NCBI RefSeq assembly: GCF_004379255.2
Contig: NC_056045.1
Location: forward strand, 8,087,593-8,151,592
DNA: 64,000 nucleotides
Direction of reading: 5' to 3'
DNA from: Salvia splendens
Lineage: Eukaryota; Streptophyta; Magnoliopsida; Lamiales; Lamiaceae
Position numbers and translations under genes: made by a program. Position 1 is the stretch's first letter. Each line of letters starts with the position of its first letter. Shown piece by piece: positions 33,377 through 43,596 of this stretch. The notes below the pieces were generated by a model. That model saw only the letters and a program-made list of their open reading frames with translations, was not told where the DNA came from and did no database searches.

Positions 33377-34036
33377 AAACTAATAGTACTAATAATCTTA
33401 TAAAAAAAATATGTCAAATGTTGTCATATACTAACAATAATTAATTCTTCTTAATTCTATCTGTTTTATCATACTATACTTAGTAAGTTCACATAAATTA
33501 AATATAGATATGATGCTGCAAGTGTCTGACACTTGACTCTTCCATTTGAAGGACTTGAGTTCGAAACCTGCAAAAGCCCATTTAAATTTTTTTGTACTTA
33601 TGAAGAACAAATATGTCATACTATATGCATAGTAGTTGATATTATAAGTATTCATAACAATATTGGCTCTTTCAATATCGACGCTACTTTTAATGATAAT
33701 AATCATGTGCATCTCTAGTCATTGTTATCACCCTTTTATTATTTGTCATTCACTATATCAATATATTTCACTTCACTCATGCCACAACTACTTGTGGTGA
33801 GGTTATCGAAAATGACCGTGCAACTATTAATAAATACTCCAATTTGGATCCCCCAAAATTGAAATCATGCGTCTGCCACTGGAAGGGGCTCCACTATACA
33901 CGTTAGGCTTTGGATTTGCCTAATGGTTCAAAGGAGAGGAATTAACATGAGTTTTGTAGAGAGGAAAGAGAATAATCCTAGTTGAAGTTTAGGTGACTAT
34001 TTCCACCATAATCGTGAATGGGAATAATTTGTTTAT
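33377..34036. other. AT-rich intergenic stretch with a possible SINE fragment
   Basis: At 33508-33590 GATGCTGCAAGTG and GACTTGAGTTCGAAACC resemble the A and B boxes of a tRNA-derived SINE, but no poly(A) end or target duplication was found. The rest holds nothing recognisable. Confidence 0.35.
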
Positions 34037-34038
34037 TA

Positions 34039-34275
34039 CTCACTCCGTTCCCAAACAATATGCATTTTGGGTTCGGCACAGATTTTAATGTAAATTTGGT
34101 AAAGTAAGAGAAAGATAGAGAGAAAAAGTAATTAAAGTATTGTTAGTATAGAATGAGTCTCACCTCATTAGAGAGAAAAAACTTTCTAGAATTAGAAAAT
34201 ACATATTTTTGTGGGACAGACTAAAAAGAAAAGAATAGAAAAGAATAGTTGGTTATTCTTGTGGAACGGAGGGAG
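34039..34275. mobile_element. Stowaway-like MITE (237 bp)
   Basis: CTCACTCCGTTCCC...GGAACGGAGGGAG inverted ends are flanked by TA on both sides (34037-34038, 34276-34277). It shares GAGTCTCACCTCATTAGAG with the copy at 32722. Confidence 0.88.
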
Positions 34276-34277
34276 TA

Positions 34278-35114
34278 TTTCTCAATGAATATTTGTCTAT
34301 TAAACTTTGCATATGTGAATTTACATTGAAATACGTTTCACACGTACGAGTAGATTCAAAAGAGTCATAAAAGGCATGCTTACTAAAGTGTTGAACCCGA
34401 CCTATTAAGTGTTGAATGAAGCCACGCTAAGAAATCATGTGTTACATTAATTTATTGCAAATTGGTGTAATGGTGATATGTATTTAGGAGCACCAACGAA
34501 AATTAACAATGTGAATAAGACTTAAGCTTGATTTTAAATAAAGTAAATAGCTTTATGTGGTCTTGAGAAGGACAATTAAAAGTCTTCATCGAATAGCTAG
34601 TTAAGGGAATTATTATACTATAATACTCCACTGTATGTCCCATGGTGATAATATATACTTTCCTGATAGAACCAACCTGCAAATAGAGAATGTATCTCTA
34701 TGTATGGAGTCGTGATCGGTTAGAAACTAGATTAAAATGAAAACTTGAGAAAGTTTATTAATTTATAATTCTATGATTCATTAATATTTGTAGGAGTTTG
34801 TGATACTGAAAGTCAATAATTGATATTAATGAATTAATAAATTAATAAATTTTCAATTTCTATTGTTTGATCACGACTTTCTATGTATATATACATATAT
34901 GTGTGTATAGATTTAATAGTACAATATGTAAAAAAATAGAATGCTTTAAACCCTAAATACCAAACACATTATTAAAAAATAACACAGGATTCGTTATAAC
35001 TTTATTTATAGTTCATATAGGGAATTCAGAGAATTAAAAACAATAACGTCATTTTACATAAAATAAAAATCCAGAGTTCATTATAGGTTTGTTATTAGTT
35101 CATTATAATGCAAT
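34278..35114. other. AT-rich intergenic DNA
   Basis: No gene, element end or repeat longer than simple AT-rich runs was recognised. An imperfect palindrome around TAATGAATTAATAAATTAATAA lies near 34830. Confidence 0.55.
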
Positions 35115-35278
35115 CTGGGTTATCTTATAATGATGTTGTACAACATTTAGCGTTTAAGACTGGTTTCGTATTGATCACGACCATAGTTGCAAAACTCTGG
35201 ATTATCTTATAATGATGTTACTGAGCATTTATCGTTTAAGACTAGTTTCGTATTGATCACGACCATAGTCGCAAATTT
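35115..35278 (+). repeat. 82-bp tandem duplication
   Basis: CTGGGTTATCTTATAATGAT...GATCACGACCATAGTTGCAA at 35115-35196 is followed by a second copy at 35197-35278 with about a dozen differences. A shorter, decayed third piece (GCGTATTGATCCTAG) follows. Confidence 0.75.
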
Positions 35279-35740
35279 GTATAATGCGTATTGATCCTAG
35301 TTTCAAATTTGTATAATACTTATTGATCATTTATTCTTTAAAGAAACTTATATTTTTATGTTAAACAAACGTCGAGGTATCAGAAATTTAGGATATATCA
35401 GTACTATACTGGTAGGCGGTAGAAATACTATAGAGGACTTAATTCTAAAAACAAACAAAAGAGTCAAAAAGATCCTGCGATGAAATGGGTTCTTACAAAA
35501 TTTTAATATTGAATTATAAAACTGCAGACAAGTGGAAAAGAAATACTATAATGTAATTTATGTCCACGTTTGACATAAATATTACACAAGTTCTGTTACA
35601 TTCAGTAGTGTATATGGTCAAATATCATCAAAACAAATTTCACAAAGTGGAGTATTAAATTAGGTCTGAAATTAATGAGGAAATGTCCTAGAGAATCTCC
35701 TAAGTAAATAGATAAATGGAGAAGTAAGGAGAATAAACTA
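35279..35740. other. Intergenic DNA, nothing recognised
   Basis: AT-rich with no ORF or repeat ends that can be supported. Confidence 0.5.
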
Positions 35741-35976
35741 TTCATTCTTCCAATTAAGATAAAATATTTATATTTTTTATAAGTTTGTCTCCATTAAGAT
35801 AATACATTTCTATTTTTGGTAACTTTCTATCACCAATTAATACACTCAATCATTTTTTTATCTTTTCATTTAAAACTAACACTTAACTTTCACTCTTCAA
35901 TTAATCGCATTAACCGTCAACTCCTAAAATCCCGTACTGACTAAGAAATGTATCATCTTAATTGGGACGGATGGGG
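35741..35976. mobile_element. Stowaway-like MITE, second family (236 bp)
   Basis: The left end TTCATTCTTCCAATTAAGAT and the right end ATCTTAATTGGGACGGATGGGG are inverted repeats, with TA on both flanks (35739-35740 and 35977-35978). Confidence 0.72.
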
Positions 35977-35978
35977 TA

Positions 35979-36507
35979 CTATATTTACCACATTCATCAA
36001 TTTTTAAGAGGTATTTAAACTCTTTTCTAAACAAAAGGTAAATGTAGTTATTTTTGTTTTAACCCTTTCAATTTACTTTCTTCTTATGATTCACTATACA
36101 TTTTAATATAGTATAGCAAAAACATAAATGAGAAATATATTTTCTTAGTTTATATTTTTTCGTTGGAAATAGTCTAACTTTACTTTCAAATTTTGATATT
36201 GAACACTTATTATGGATAAAGAAAAAAAAAACAGGAGTAGGTGTCAAAAACACGTGCATTTTGTGTAAATAAAAAGTTTTCAACTATAATAAATAAATAT
36301 ATGTAATTAGTAGACCGTTAATTAAAGCATGCATCGATCAAATTCACTTAATCAATGGATAACTATGACACCTAATCCATTTCTTCTCGATCTAATACTT
36401 AAATTTCCCTTTTGTTTAGATTTTATGTGAAAAATGGAACAGTACCCAACACACCGAACGATGAACATTTTCCTGGCCCGAAACAAATTTTATTAAGGAT
36501 ACTGGCA
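35979..36507. other. Intergenic DNA, nothing recognised
   Basis: AT-rich, with a poly(A/T) run near 36222. The short minus-strand ORF at 36068-36283 has no recognisable features and is not called. Confidence 0.5.
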
Positions 36508-36509
36508 TA

Positions 36510-36763
36510 CTCCCTCCGTATTAAAAAAAACATTTGAAACGACACGAGTTTTAATGTACAATTGGTAAGTAAGAAAGAAAAATTAATAAAATAAGAAAGA
36601 TGAAAAGTAAAATGAGTAAAGTAAAAAAGAGAAAGAAAAAATAGTGAAAGTAGAGTTAGTATATTGTGGGGTTCATATCCTAAAATATAAAGATTCTAAA
36701 GTTTCTATTTTTAAGAAACGGCTCCTAATGGAAATAGTTGCTATTTTTAAAAAACGGAGGGAA
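36510..36763. mobile_element. Stowaway-like MITE (254 bp)
   Basis: CTCCCTCCGTATT...AAAACGGAGGGAA inverted ends with TA on both flanks (36508-36509, 36764-36765), and an A/G-rich interior. Confidence 0.8.
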
Positions 36764-37052
36764 TAATTATTTAGTATAATCCAGAGATCTAACAACAAGG
36801 TCTAACTTGGCCGGCTACACTTTACAATATTTTAATCTCTGTTATATGGAAATTTAATTTAAAACAACTACAGTACGATATATTATAACAATATAATACT
36901 CCTTACTTTTGTGATTAATTGTATCAAAATTGCGAATAATTGTTTTACTAATTTTAGCAATGAATTTATATTTCATTAACTTATTTCAAATATATTTTGT
37001 TATAAAATTAATTGATTCATATTCCACTAACATTTTTTAACTAATTTTATTA

Positions 37053-37320
37053 CTTTCTCCGTCCCTTAAAATTTTTCACATATTTTCATTTCCGTCCGTC
37101 CCTAAAAATTTGTCACCTTTCACTTTTATCATTCTTGATAGTGAACAACACATTCCACTAACTCATTTTCACACACATTTTATTTTAAAACTAATTAATA
37201 CTATATAAAATAGGACTCTCATGCCACCAATTTTTTCAACTCTCTTTCTATTATATTTCTTAAATTTCTAAAATGACTACTTTTTTCTATTTTCTATGAT
37301 TTTTCTCAATGGCGGACTAA
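37053..37320. repeat. MITE left end, about 1.7 copies of its terminal motif
   Basis: CTTTCTCCGTCCCTTAAAAT and, 50 bp on, CCGTCCGTCCCTAAAAATTTG repeat one terminal motif. The matching right terminus is not found; ATGGCGGACTAAGTAATG near 37312 may be its remnant. It lies about 340-600 bp upstream of the BAHD gene. Confidence 0.55.
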
Positions 37321-37632
37321 GTAATGTAATGTTAACTGTACCATACATAGGTAAATATTTAACACATGCTAAATTATTGTATGCTAGGAATCTAGTATCA
37401 ATGAATATCACAAACTTACACAAATAATTGCGACCTTTATGAAAGTGAAAAGAGAAGTGCGATTTCTCTAACAATACTTACTGCTATTGACTTTGAATTA
37501 GGAGAGGATTGTGTTTGTTTCTTTAAGGGTAACAAAAGGTTGCATAACTCATTAATCCAACACCAAGTTAGGAAGTTGTAGCATTTTTTTCTTCTATCTT
37601 TTAATAAATTGTGAAGGTGGGAGTGAAGGATT

Positions 37633-37640
37633 TATATAAA
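37633..37640 (+). promoter_or_regulatory. TATA box of BAHD gene
   Basis: TATATAAATAG is a strong TATA box. Usual spacing places the transcription start near 37663-37666, that is at or just after the first in-frame ATG (37662), which favours the second ATG at 37689 for translation. Confidence 0.75.
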
Positions 37641-37688
37641 TAGATGAGATTGTGGTATTAGATGGCATACAATCACCACACAAGGAAG

Positions 37689-38936
37689 ATGGAAATATTG
37701 AATAGAAAGCTTGTAAAACCATGCATTCCAACTCCCCCAAATCTCAAAACCTTCAAATTGTCATTTATAGATGAGATTCTCCCACTTATGGAAGTAGGAG
37801 TCCTTCTCTTCTACCCATCCAATCCCAATCCAATCCACTTGGAACAATCACTATCCAAAGTTCTACCCTCCTTCTACCCTCTAGCAGGAAGGTTTAACCT
37901 CAAAGACCAAATCGTTGATTGTAGCGACCAAGGCGCCGAATTTGTCGAAGCCGAAGCTCCCGACACCGAACTCGCCACCCTCCTCACCGAGAGAGATCAC
38001 CAAAACCTCGATGCTTTCCTCCCGCGCGAAAAAAAGCAAGTCGAGTTGCCTACTTATCCAATCCTGTCTATTCAGGCCACACGCCTCAAGTGCGGTGGCC
38101 TCGTCGTGGGCGTCAGCATCTCCCACAAGATCTTCGACGCATCTGCCCTGAGCACCTTCCTCCTCAATTGGTCCAACACGATCACTTCAAATCCAGAAAC
38201 AGAAGCGGCAGTCACCTTCGACGGCGCCACTCTGTTCCCCAACAGGAGCCAGAGCAGCGCCTCCTCAAGCGCTGCCATCCGTTTCCTGGACTTGGAAAGG
38301 ATTTCAGTGAAAAGGTTTTCCTTCAGCAAGGAGGCCATAGCGGCCCTGAAGCAACTCAACCAGAGGGTGTCCAGGGTCAACTTGGTGTGTGCCCTCATAG
38401 CAAAAGCCCTGATCGCCCTGGATGGGGCCAAACACGGCCGGTCCAGGGGGTGTTTGATTACCCAAGCGGTTAACATGCGGGGGAGGACAGACCCTCCCCT
38501 GAGTAAAACCGCTTGTGGTAATTTTGTCCTGCTGTCTCTGGCGCACTGCAGTGCGGGCGAGATCCAGCAGGTGGCGGATCTGCTGGGAGAGGTCGTCAGC
38601 AGATCCGTGTCGGAGTGCGGTGGGATACTGAGGATGGATGAGGATAGGCGCAACGAGACGGTGGTGGGGCCGCTGAGGACTGCGGGGAGAACGTTCATGA
38701 GTGGGGAGGATAATGTTCTGACGTTCACCGATTACAGTAAGTTCGGATTCTACGGAGTGGATTTGGGATGGGGGAAGCCGGTGTGGGCGAGCATTGCGCC
38801 GCATACGATAGCGAACACGGTGGTTGTGATGGGAAGCGGGGACGTAGATGGGTTCGAGGCGTGGGTGCATTTGGAGAAGAAGGACATGGAATTGTTTGAG
38901 CGGGACCAACAGATTGCTACACTCTGTGCCATCTAG
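37689..38936 (+). CDS. BAHD-family acyltransferase, intact, intronless
   Basis: BAHD enzymes transfer acyl groups from acyl-CoA to hydroxyls or amines of specialised metabolites in the cytosol. Numbering from the upstream ATG (37662; 424 residues), the features are a vinorine-synthase-like N-terminus (MEILNRKLVKPCIPTPPNLK, residues 10-29), YPLAGRF (72-78), the catalytic motif HKIFD (HxxxD, 155-159) and DLGWG (367-371) as a variant of the family's DFGWG. There are no internal stops or introns, and the length fits the family. The start is set at Met10 because the TATA box lies only 29 bp before the first ATG and homologues usually begin near this motif; the longer form cannot be excluded. The acceptor is not predictable from sequence. 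DFGWG is structural rather than catalytic, so Leu for Phe need not inactivate the enzyme. Inverted relics at 31717-31815 and 32241-32356 indicate a former local gene cluster. Confidence 0.93.
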   Translation: MEILNRKLVKPCIPTPPNLKTFKLSFIDEILPLMEVGVLLFYPSNPNPIHLEQSLSKVLPSFYPLAGRFNLKDQIVDCSDQGAEFVEAEAPDTELATLLTERDHQNLDAFLPREKKQVELPTYPILSIQATRLKCGGLVVGVSISHKIFDASALSTFLLNWSNTITSNPETEAAVTFDGATLFPNRSQSSASSSAAIRFLDLERISVKRFSFSKEAIAALKQLNQRVSRVNLVCALIAKALIALDGAKHGRSRGCLITQAVNMRGRTDPPLSKTACGNFVLLSLAHCSAGEIQQVADLLGEVVSRSVSECGGILRMDEDRRNETVVGPLRTAGRTFMSGEDNVLTFTDYSKFGFYGVDLGWGKPVWASIAPHTIANTVVVMGSGDVDGFEAWVHLEKKDMELFERDQQIATLCAI

Positions 38937-39212
38937 ATGGGATCGACTCGTCATTCGTCTCTGTCTTGTGTGGTCGAGGCTTTGGTTTTACTTTATTTTG
39001 TTTAATTACTATAGTTTTTGTTAATTAGTAGTTAGAGAAAACAAAGAATAAACAGCAAAATTATTCTCACTGGTTGTTTAAATGTTGAGACCATATTACA
39101 CCATCAATCTATCTAAACATGCTCAAATCAATGAAAGTCTTATAAATCTGATAAGTCATCACTCATCACCTAATGGCCAAGATCAATTTTTACGCGATGC
39201 CAATTAAATGTC
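38937..39212 (+). other. 3' flank of BAHD gene
   Basis: T-rich presumed 3' UTR followed by AT-rich DNA. No canonical AATAAA was found, though AAAGAATAAACAG near 39042 is a candidate polyadenylation signal. No other feature is seen. Confidence 0.45.
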
Positions 39213-39217
39213 ATAAC

Positions 39218-39394
39218 TGTTGGGGTACAAACCCATCTCACATCGGATGAGTAGGGGAAGTTGGAAGGTGTATATAATTCCTGTCCAACCCCAATTAGTT
39301 TGAGGCCTTTTGGGAATGACCCAAAAACAAATCCATGCGGGCTTGACCCAAAGCGGACAATATCAAACTAATGTTGCAGTCGACGATCCTAACA
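39218..39394 (+). repeat. 5' LTR of TRIM
   Basis: 177 bp, TG...CA, followed after two bases by the primer binding site. Confidence 0.95.
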
Positions 39395-39569
39395 AGTGGT
39401 ATCAGAGCCCAGGTGGCTATGGGTTGTGCCTGGATGAGCCCCGGTTAGGGTCGGGCCCTGAAGGATTCAAAGTTAGAGTCGGGCCCAGGATGACCCAGGG
39501 GCCAGGGCTTGAATGACCCATGTTCGTGTCGACTGCGTTCCCGATGTGGTCTCGGTTTGAGGGGAGGTT

Positions 39570-39746
39570 TGTTGGGGTACAAACCCATCTCACATCGGAT
39601 GAGTAGGGGAAGTTGGAAGGTGTATATAATTCTTGTCCAACCCCAATTAGTTTGAGGCCTTTTGGGAGTGACCCAAAAACAAATCCGTGCGGGCTTGACC
39701 CAAAGCGGACAATATCAAACTAATGTTGCAGTCGACGATCCTAACA
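39570..39746 (+). repeat. 3' LTR of TRIM
   Basis: 177 bp, preceded by the polypurine tract GAGGGGAGGTT and followed by ATAAC. Confidence 0.95.
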
Positions 39747-39751
39747 ATAAC

Positions 39752-40450
39752 AATGTCAATCACGAAGATATTCTGCTCTAATGACTTTGTGAACGCCTCA
39801 GCAAAAATTTTTTCAAGCATTCACAATGTCGTTTGCCCAGTAGCAAACTGTAGAATTGTGGATGTTCAATTTTTGCAGTGTCGTGGGACTCTCCCGACTG
39901 ATAGCGTCGACTCATTCTTGGCAGAACTCGTCATGAGCCGCCAACGTATTTGCAATGCGCAAAAATAGTTCCTAGCGCATGCTGAAACAACGTCGAAAGC
40001 TCCATGATGATTGCTCACAAAAATAGTCTTAAATATTCTAAATTTTAAACATATTTCATGAAATGTACCCATTATACACAAATTTTACCTCTACAATATA
40101 TGATAATGTCATTTAAGCAAGTTTTAAAATATTTTGAATTCTCAACTTTCATTTTTTTCTTCAAATGTGATGTTACTTTCTAGTTGTGCACATTTTATGG
40201 AATAGACTATATATAGTACATATGAATATTTTATAAAATATTGTAAAAGTTAGGGTCAAAAGTATCACTCTTTCACTGTTTTGTTAAACGATATTGTTTT
40301 AGTAAATTGTTAAATTTTTTATTTTAAATCAAATTTCTAAAGACAAATGTAACTTTGAATAAACTCGTGTTCGTAGAATCGTAGTATAGCGCGATTCAGT
40401 AATAAATTAGTCAAATTCAAGCTACACCAAACTTGCTTAGCATATTAAAA
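39752..40450. other. Intergenic DNA, nothing recognised
   Basis: AT-rich with no supported gene or repeat. The 81-codon ORF at 39723-39968 begins inside the TRIM and is not considered real. Confidence 0.5.
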
Positions 40451-40508
40451 CAAAATTTATCGCAGCAACAAGAAAATAGCAGTATAATATATAAAACGTG
40501 GTTCAACA
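40451..40508 (+). repeat. 58-bp direct repeat, copy 1
   Basis: CAAAATTTATCGCAGCAACA...GGTTCAACA matches 45020-45077 with three differences. The pair brackets 4.5 kb of mosaic DNA. Confidence 0.8.
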
Positions 40509-40725
40509 TTGGCTGGCTTGCCGATTTTGTGTATATTACCAATACCATTACCCACTTCCTAAAAACAATTTTAAAATAATTCTCAGAAACACAATGAGAA
40601 AAAGGCTAGAGAAAAGATTGAGATATTGCAGATTTTGAAAAGAATGCATATTGGAGATGAAACTGAAACAAAAGAAAAGAAAAAAAAACGGAAACAGATT
40701 TGATGAGAGAATAGAGATTGAGATT

Positions 40726-40965
40726 GATATTTCAGATTCATAAAATCCTATTTCAATATTTGAGAACAGAGAAAACCGAATTCAATCGGAGATTAAAATT
40801 GAGAAACAGATTTGACATTTCAGATTCATAGAATCCTATTTCAATCTGTGAGAATAGAGGAAACCGAATTCAACCGGAGATTAAAATTGAGAAACGGATT
40901 TGATATTTCAGATTCATAAAATCCTATTTCAATCTGTGAGAATAGAGAAAACCGAATTTCTATCG
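40726..40965 (+). repeat. 88-bp tandem repeat, about 2.6 copies
   Basis: Units start GATATTTCAGATTCATAAAA (40726), GACATTTCAGATTCATAG (40814) and again at 40902. The sub-motif AAACCGAATT...TCGG recurs to about 41000. It lies in the presumed leader of a minus-strand retroelement whose primer site is at 41241. Confidence 0.8.
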
Positions 40966-41240
40966 GTGAAATCAGAGAGAACCGATTTAGATCGGTGAGA
41001 ACAGAGAAATTTCAATGAGAAAAAAAATTCAGATCGGCGAGATTCAAATCAACCGATTCAAAAATTGAAATGAAAAATAGAGATTGATGAGAGAAAATTG
41101 AAAAACCTGAGAGGAGATCAAACACTTTTTCCGCCGAAGGTTAGTCGAACGGAGAACTCTCCGGAAACAAATCAACACGATTGTTCATTATGAACAAAGA
41201 GAAAATAGATCAGGATATAAGAGTGATATGTAGAAAATTT

Positions 41241-41252
41241 TCTCTGATACCA
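41241..41252 (-). other. Relic primer binding site of a minus-strand LTR element
   Basis: On the minus strand TTTTACA is followed directly by TGGTATCAGAGA, an initiator-Met primer site next to a presumed LTR end at 41253. The host LTR fragment (41253-41284, continuing at 43077) is split by the solo LTR at 41290-43071. No gag or pol of this element is visible. Confidence 0.6.
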
Positions 41253-41289
41253 TGTAAAATATTGAGAATTGATTAGGATGGAAAAAAAC

Positions 41290-43071
41290 TGTCATGACTA
41301 CATCTCCCTAGTACTAGTGAGCGTAGCTATTTTGCGACTAAAAGTACTCTCATCAATCATGAAGTAAACATAAGAGCAATAATTCAACTCGAGGTAATAG
41401 TTTCGAAGGCGTATGGGTACATAGTCAAAAGAAAATCAGAGTATCAAGACTAAATTCATAAATTCTTAGAACATAGTTCTATTGCAGCGTAAGAGTCCAT
41501 GAAAAAATAGTATGTATGAAGACATACTACTTTAGGCTACCTAACTACTTATTAATAGTCATTTCCTAACACCTTCGCCTCCTCGTTCACGTTCGACTTG
41601 CACGTTAGAAAAGAAACATACAGGGCTGAGTACTAGATATACTCAGTGGACATAGTGCCGAAAATAAGTTCCTTTTAATTTGTTAGCCACAGTTGAGTGA
41701 ACACAGGATTTTCATTTTAAAAGACCCGAGTCACTAAATTCATTTCCTTTCATAAAATTGATTGCGCAATCACATAAACATAGATACCATATCTGAATGT
41801 ATGTGAACCGAGAATGTGGCCACATTCAACGACGGTCATTGGACCGGCCAACTCGAAAGCTAGCTCACGGCCCCCCATATGTGTACACTAGTCCGAGTAG
41901 GGTTTGCGGCCCTATTGAGACCCGAATTCGATTTAACATGATTGGCATAGCCAAGCAGATAGGTAATCGTAAAAACAAAAAATGGCATGATAAACATGTT
42001 TAGAAAATATTCACATTCTCATACTAAAATCACGTTTTGAAAAGAATGCCCACCTCGATAGCGTAAGTCTTTTTCATAAAATTCCTTGACTTGGTCTTAA
42101 ATGACGTGCGAAGACGTCCCTGTTGGGGAGTTATGAAAAGGTGTGAAAGAGCGTCCCTTTTGCTGCCTAGTTCTCGGTTCTCAAAGAATAGAAGTGTGGT
42201 GATTTTTTTTGATGTGGTGGAAGGGTGTTCAAGGTGGTGTTGAGGGGGTTTTATATGCTGATCTTAGTTTACTTTGGTGTCATTAAAGAGAGGTTGATCT
42301 TCTTTGTTTTTATGCCATAGCATATCTCCCTTTTCATGTTTTTTGCAGCACTTTTCATTCAAATGTTTTGGTGTCATTTGGTGGTACTTAATAGTTGGCA
42401 TTTAAATCTTTTGTTTGATCTTGCATAGTGTACAAGGAGAGTGTAGTGGCTGCCTTGAGGGAGAGGTGTTACAGCCTTTGACTTGCTCCCTTAGGTATGT
42501 TCTTGGTCTACTATACTAAAGAGGAGTTGTCCCATTTCTTTAAATAGAGGCCCCATTAAACATTCTTGTTCCTTAGTAGTTTAAAAGGCTTGTCTTGATT
42601 TGTAGGTGGGGTGGAGACTTGGCTGTCATTGCTGCTGGGCTCACTGCCCTCGGCCGTCGGCTCCTTCGGGTCCGGCCCGTGGAGGGTGCGGTCTCAGGCC
42701 TAGGGACGGGGGCCCAACGCACGTTTTTATTTTATTTTATTTTTTTATCCTAGAAATTCATCTCGTCGATTCGTATATAAGAAATTTTGTAATTAGATGG
42801 TAGCTTATTATGTATGTAAAAGTTATTCGAACATTTTTAGTCCCAACGAACCTTCTGTTCCTTGTCGATGTTTGTACTCTTTTTCCTAATTATATCAAAG
42901 TCGTCTTGGTTGTTCGATTCTTACTTACGTCTTCGATTTTGCGAACTAACAACATTAAGCATTTATGAACAGTAATGAATTTCATTCCAAAACACGAGTC
43001 AAGTGAGCTAGGATTCACTAGTTCGATATTAAACATTGACGGAAAAGGATAATGAAGGGGCGGGTATTACA
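41290..43071 (-). repeat. Solo LTR (gypsy, related to A-D), minus strand
   Basis: A 1782-bp LTR that on the minus strand starts TGTAATACCCGCCCC and ends GTAGTCATGACA. It is flanked by perfect AAAAC duplications (41285-41289, 43072-43076). It contains the shared module (minus strand: GAATTCGGGTCTCAATAGGG, CCGCAAACCCTACTC, GTGTACAC) and the GAGTATATCTAGTACTCAGC motif. A GC-rich insert-like block lies at 42605-42725. No internal region remains, so LTR-LTR recombination is inferred. Confidence 0.92.
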
Positions 43072-43195
43072 AAAACTCCATTGAAGGAGGATGAAGATTT
43101 TACAGAAACCCTAGATGCGAGAGGGAAAAGAGAAAAGAGAAAAGAGAGAGAAATATCTTTAATGACTACATTTTTATTAATTGGTTGGTTCAGGG

Positions 43196-43440
43196 TTTAG
43201 GGTTTTTTTTCCGAGTTTGAGATACATTGGCAACCGAACTAGCCTCCCCCAGCCCCTCGTGGCCGCACGAACTAGCCTCCTCCATCCCCTCGTGGCCGCA
43301 CGAACTAGCCTCCCCCAGCCCCTCGTGACCGCACGAACTAGCCTCCCCTAGATGGGTCCAGGCCCGTAAGTTGTCCACCCTCAAACGGGTCCAGGCCAAT
43401 AAGTTGTCCACCCTTAGACGGGTCCAGGCCCGTAAGCTTG
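43196..43440 (-). repeat. Two adjacent 33-bp minisatellites of different sequence
   Basis: 43236-43347: AACTAGCCTCCCCCAGCCCC plus TCGTGGCCGCACG, 33 bp, about 3.4 copies. 43353-43437: GGGTCCAGGCCCGTAAGTTG plus TCCACCCTCAAAC, 33 bp, about 2.6 copies. Both periods equal 11 codons. The minus strand is open through both (43190-43531) with 11-residue repeats such as LRAWTRLRVDN and SCGHEGLGEAS, but without other signs of a gene. Confidence 0.85.
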
Positions 43441-43540
43441 CAAAGCCCCAAGGCAACAAGCCTTGTTTAGGATGAGGCGGTATCCTTTCCACCCTCCTCA
43501 ACACTTGAGCTAGGGGGCTTGGATGGTTCATAGTTTTTTT

Positions 43541-43596
43541 TTTTGCTTGGATGGTTCAGGGTTTAAGGTTCAAGGTTTAGGGTTTAGGGTTCATGG
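43541..43596 (+). repeat. Degenerate TTTAGGG telomere-like repeat
   Basis: GGTTCAGGGTTTAAGGTTCA and GGTTTAGGGTTTAGGGTTCATGG variants lie at 43553-43596, and again at 43781-43810 and 43185-43198. They resemble plant interstitial telomeric repeats and are too short and diverged to be a telomere. Confidence 0.7.

Larger units (their letters stand above)
39218..39746 (+). mobile_element. TRIM retrotransposon (529 bp), complete
   Basis: Two 177-bp LTRs (39218-39394 and 39570-39746; TGTTGGGGTA...GATCCTAACA) differ at three sites by eye. They flank a 175-bp internal region with an initiator-Met primer site (TGGTATCAGAGC, 39397-39408) and a polypurine tract (GAGGGGAGGTT, 39559-39569). Perfect 5-bp duplications ATAAC (39213-39217 and 39747-39751) flank the element. 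It encodes no protein and depended on another element's enzymes. The LTRs contain TATATAATTC as a probable promoter. It lies 280 bp downstream of the BAHD stop codon. Confidence 0.96.

Noticed and set aside
38072..38954. Minus-strand ORFs of 216-218 codons across the BAHD gene
   Set aside because: Shadows of the GC-rich coding strand; the plus frame has full-length BAHD motifs.
42605..42725. GC-rich block as an rRNA fragment
   Set aside because: No match to conserved rRNA sequence could be recognised; it lies within the solo LTR.
43236..43347. Regular 33-bp repeats as a possible CRISPR array
   Set aside because: Units are directly contiguous with no spacers, in a plant nuclear context.
43190..43531. 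113-codon minus-strand ORF with 11-residue repeats
   Set aside because: Open only because of 33-bp repeats. No similarity recognised and no promoter or neighbours suggest a gene; kept as a repeat and a finding.
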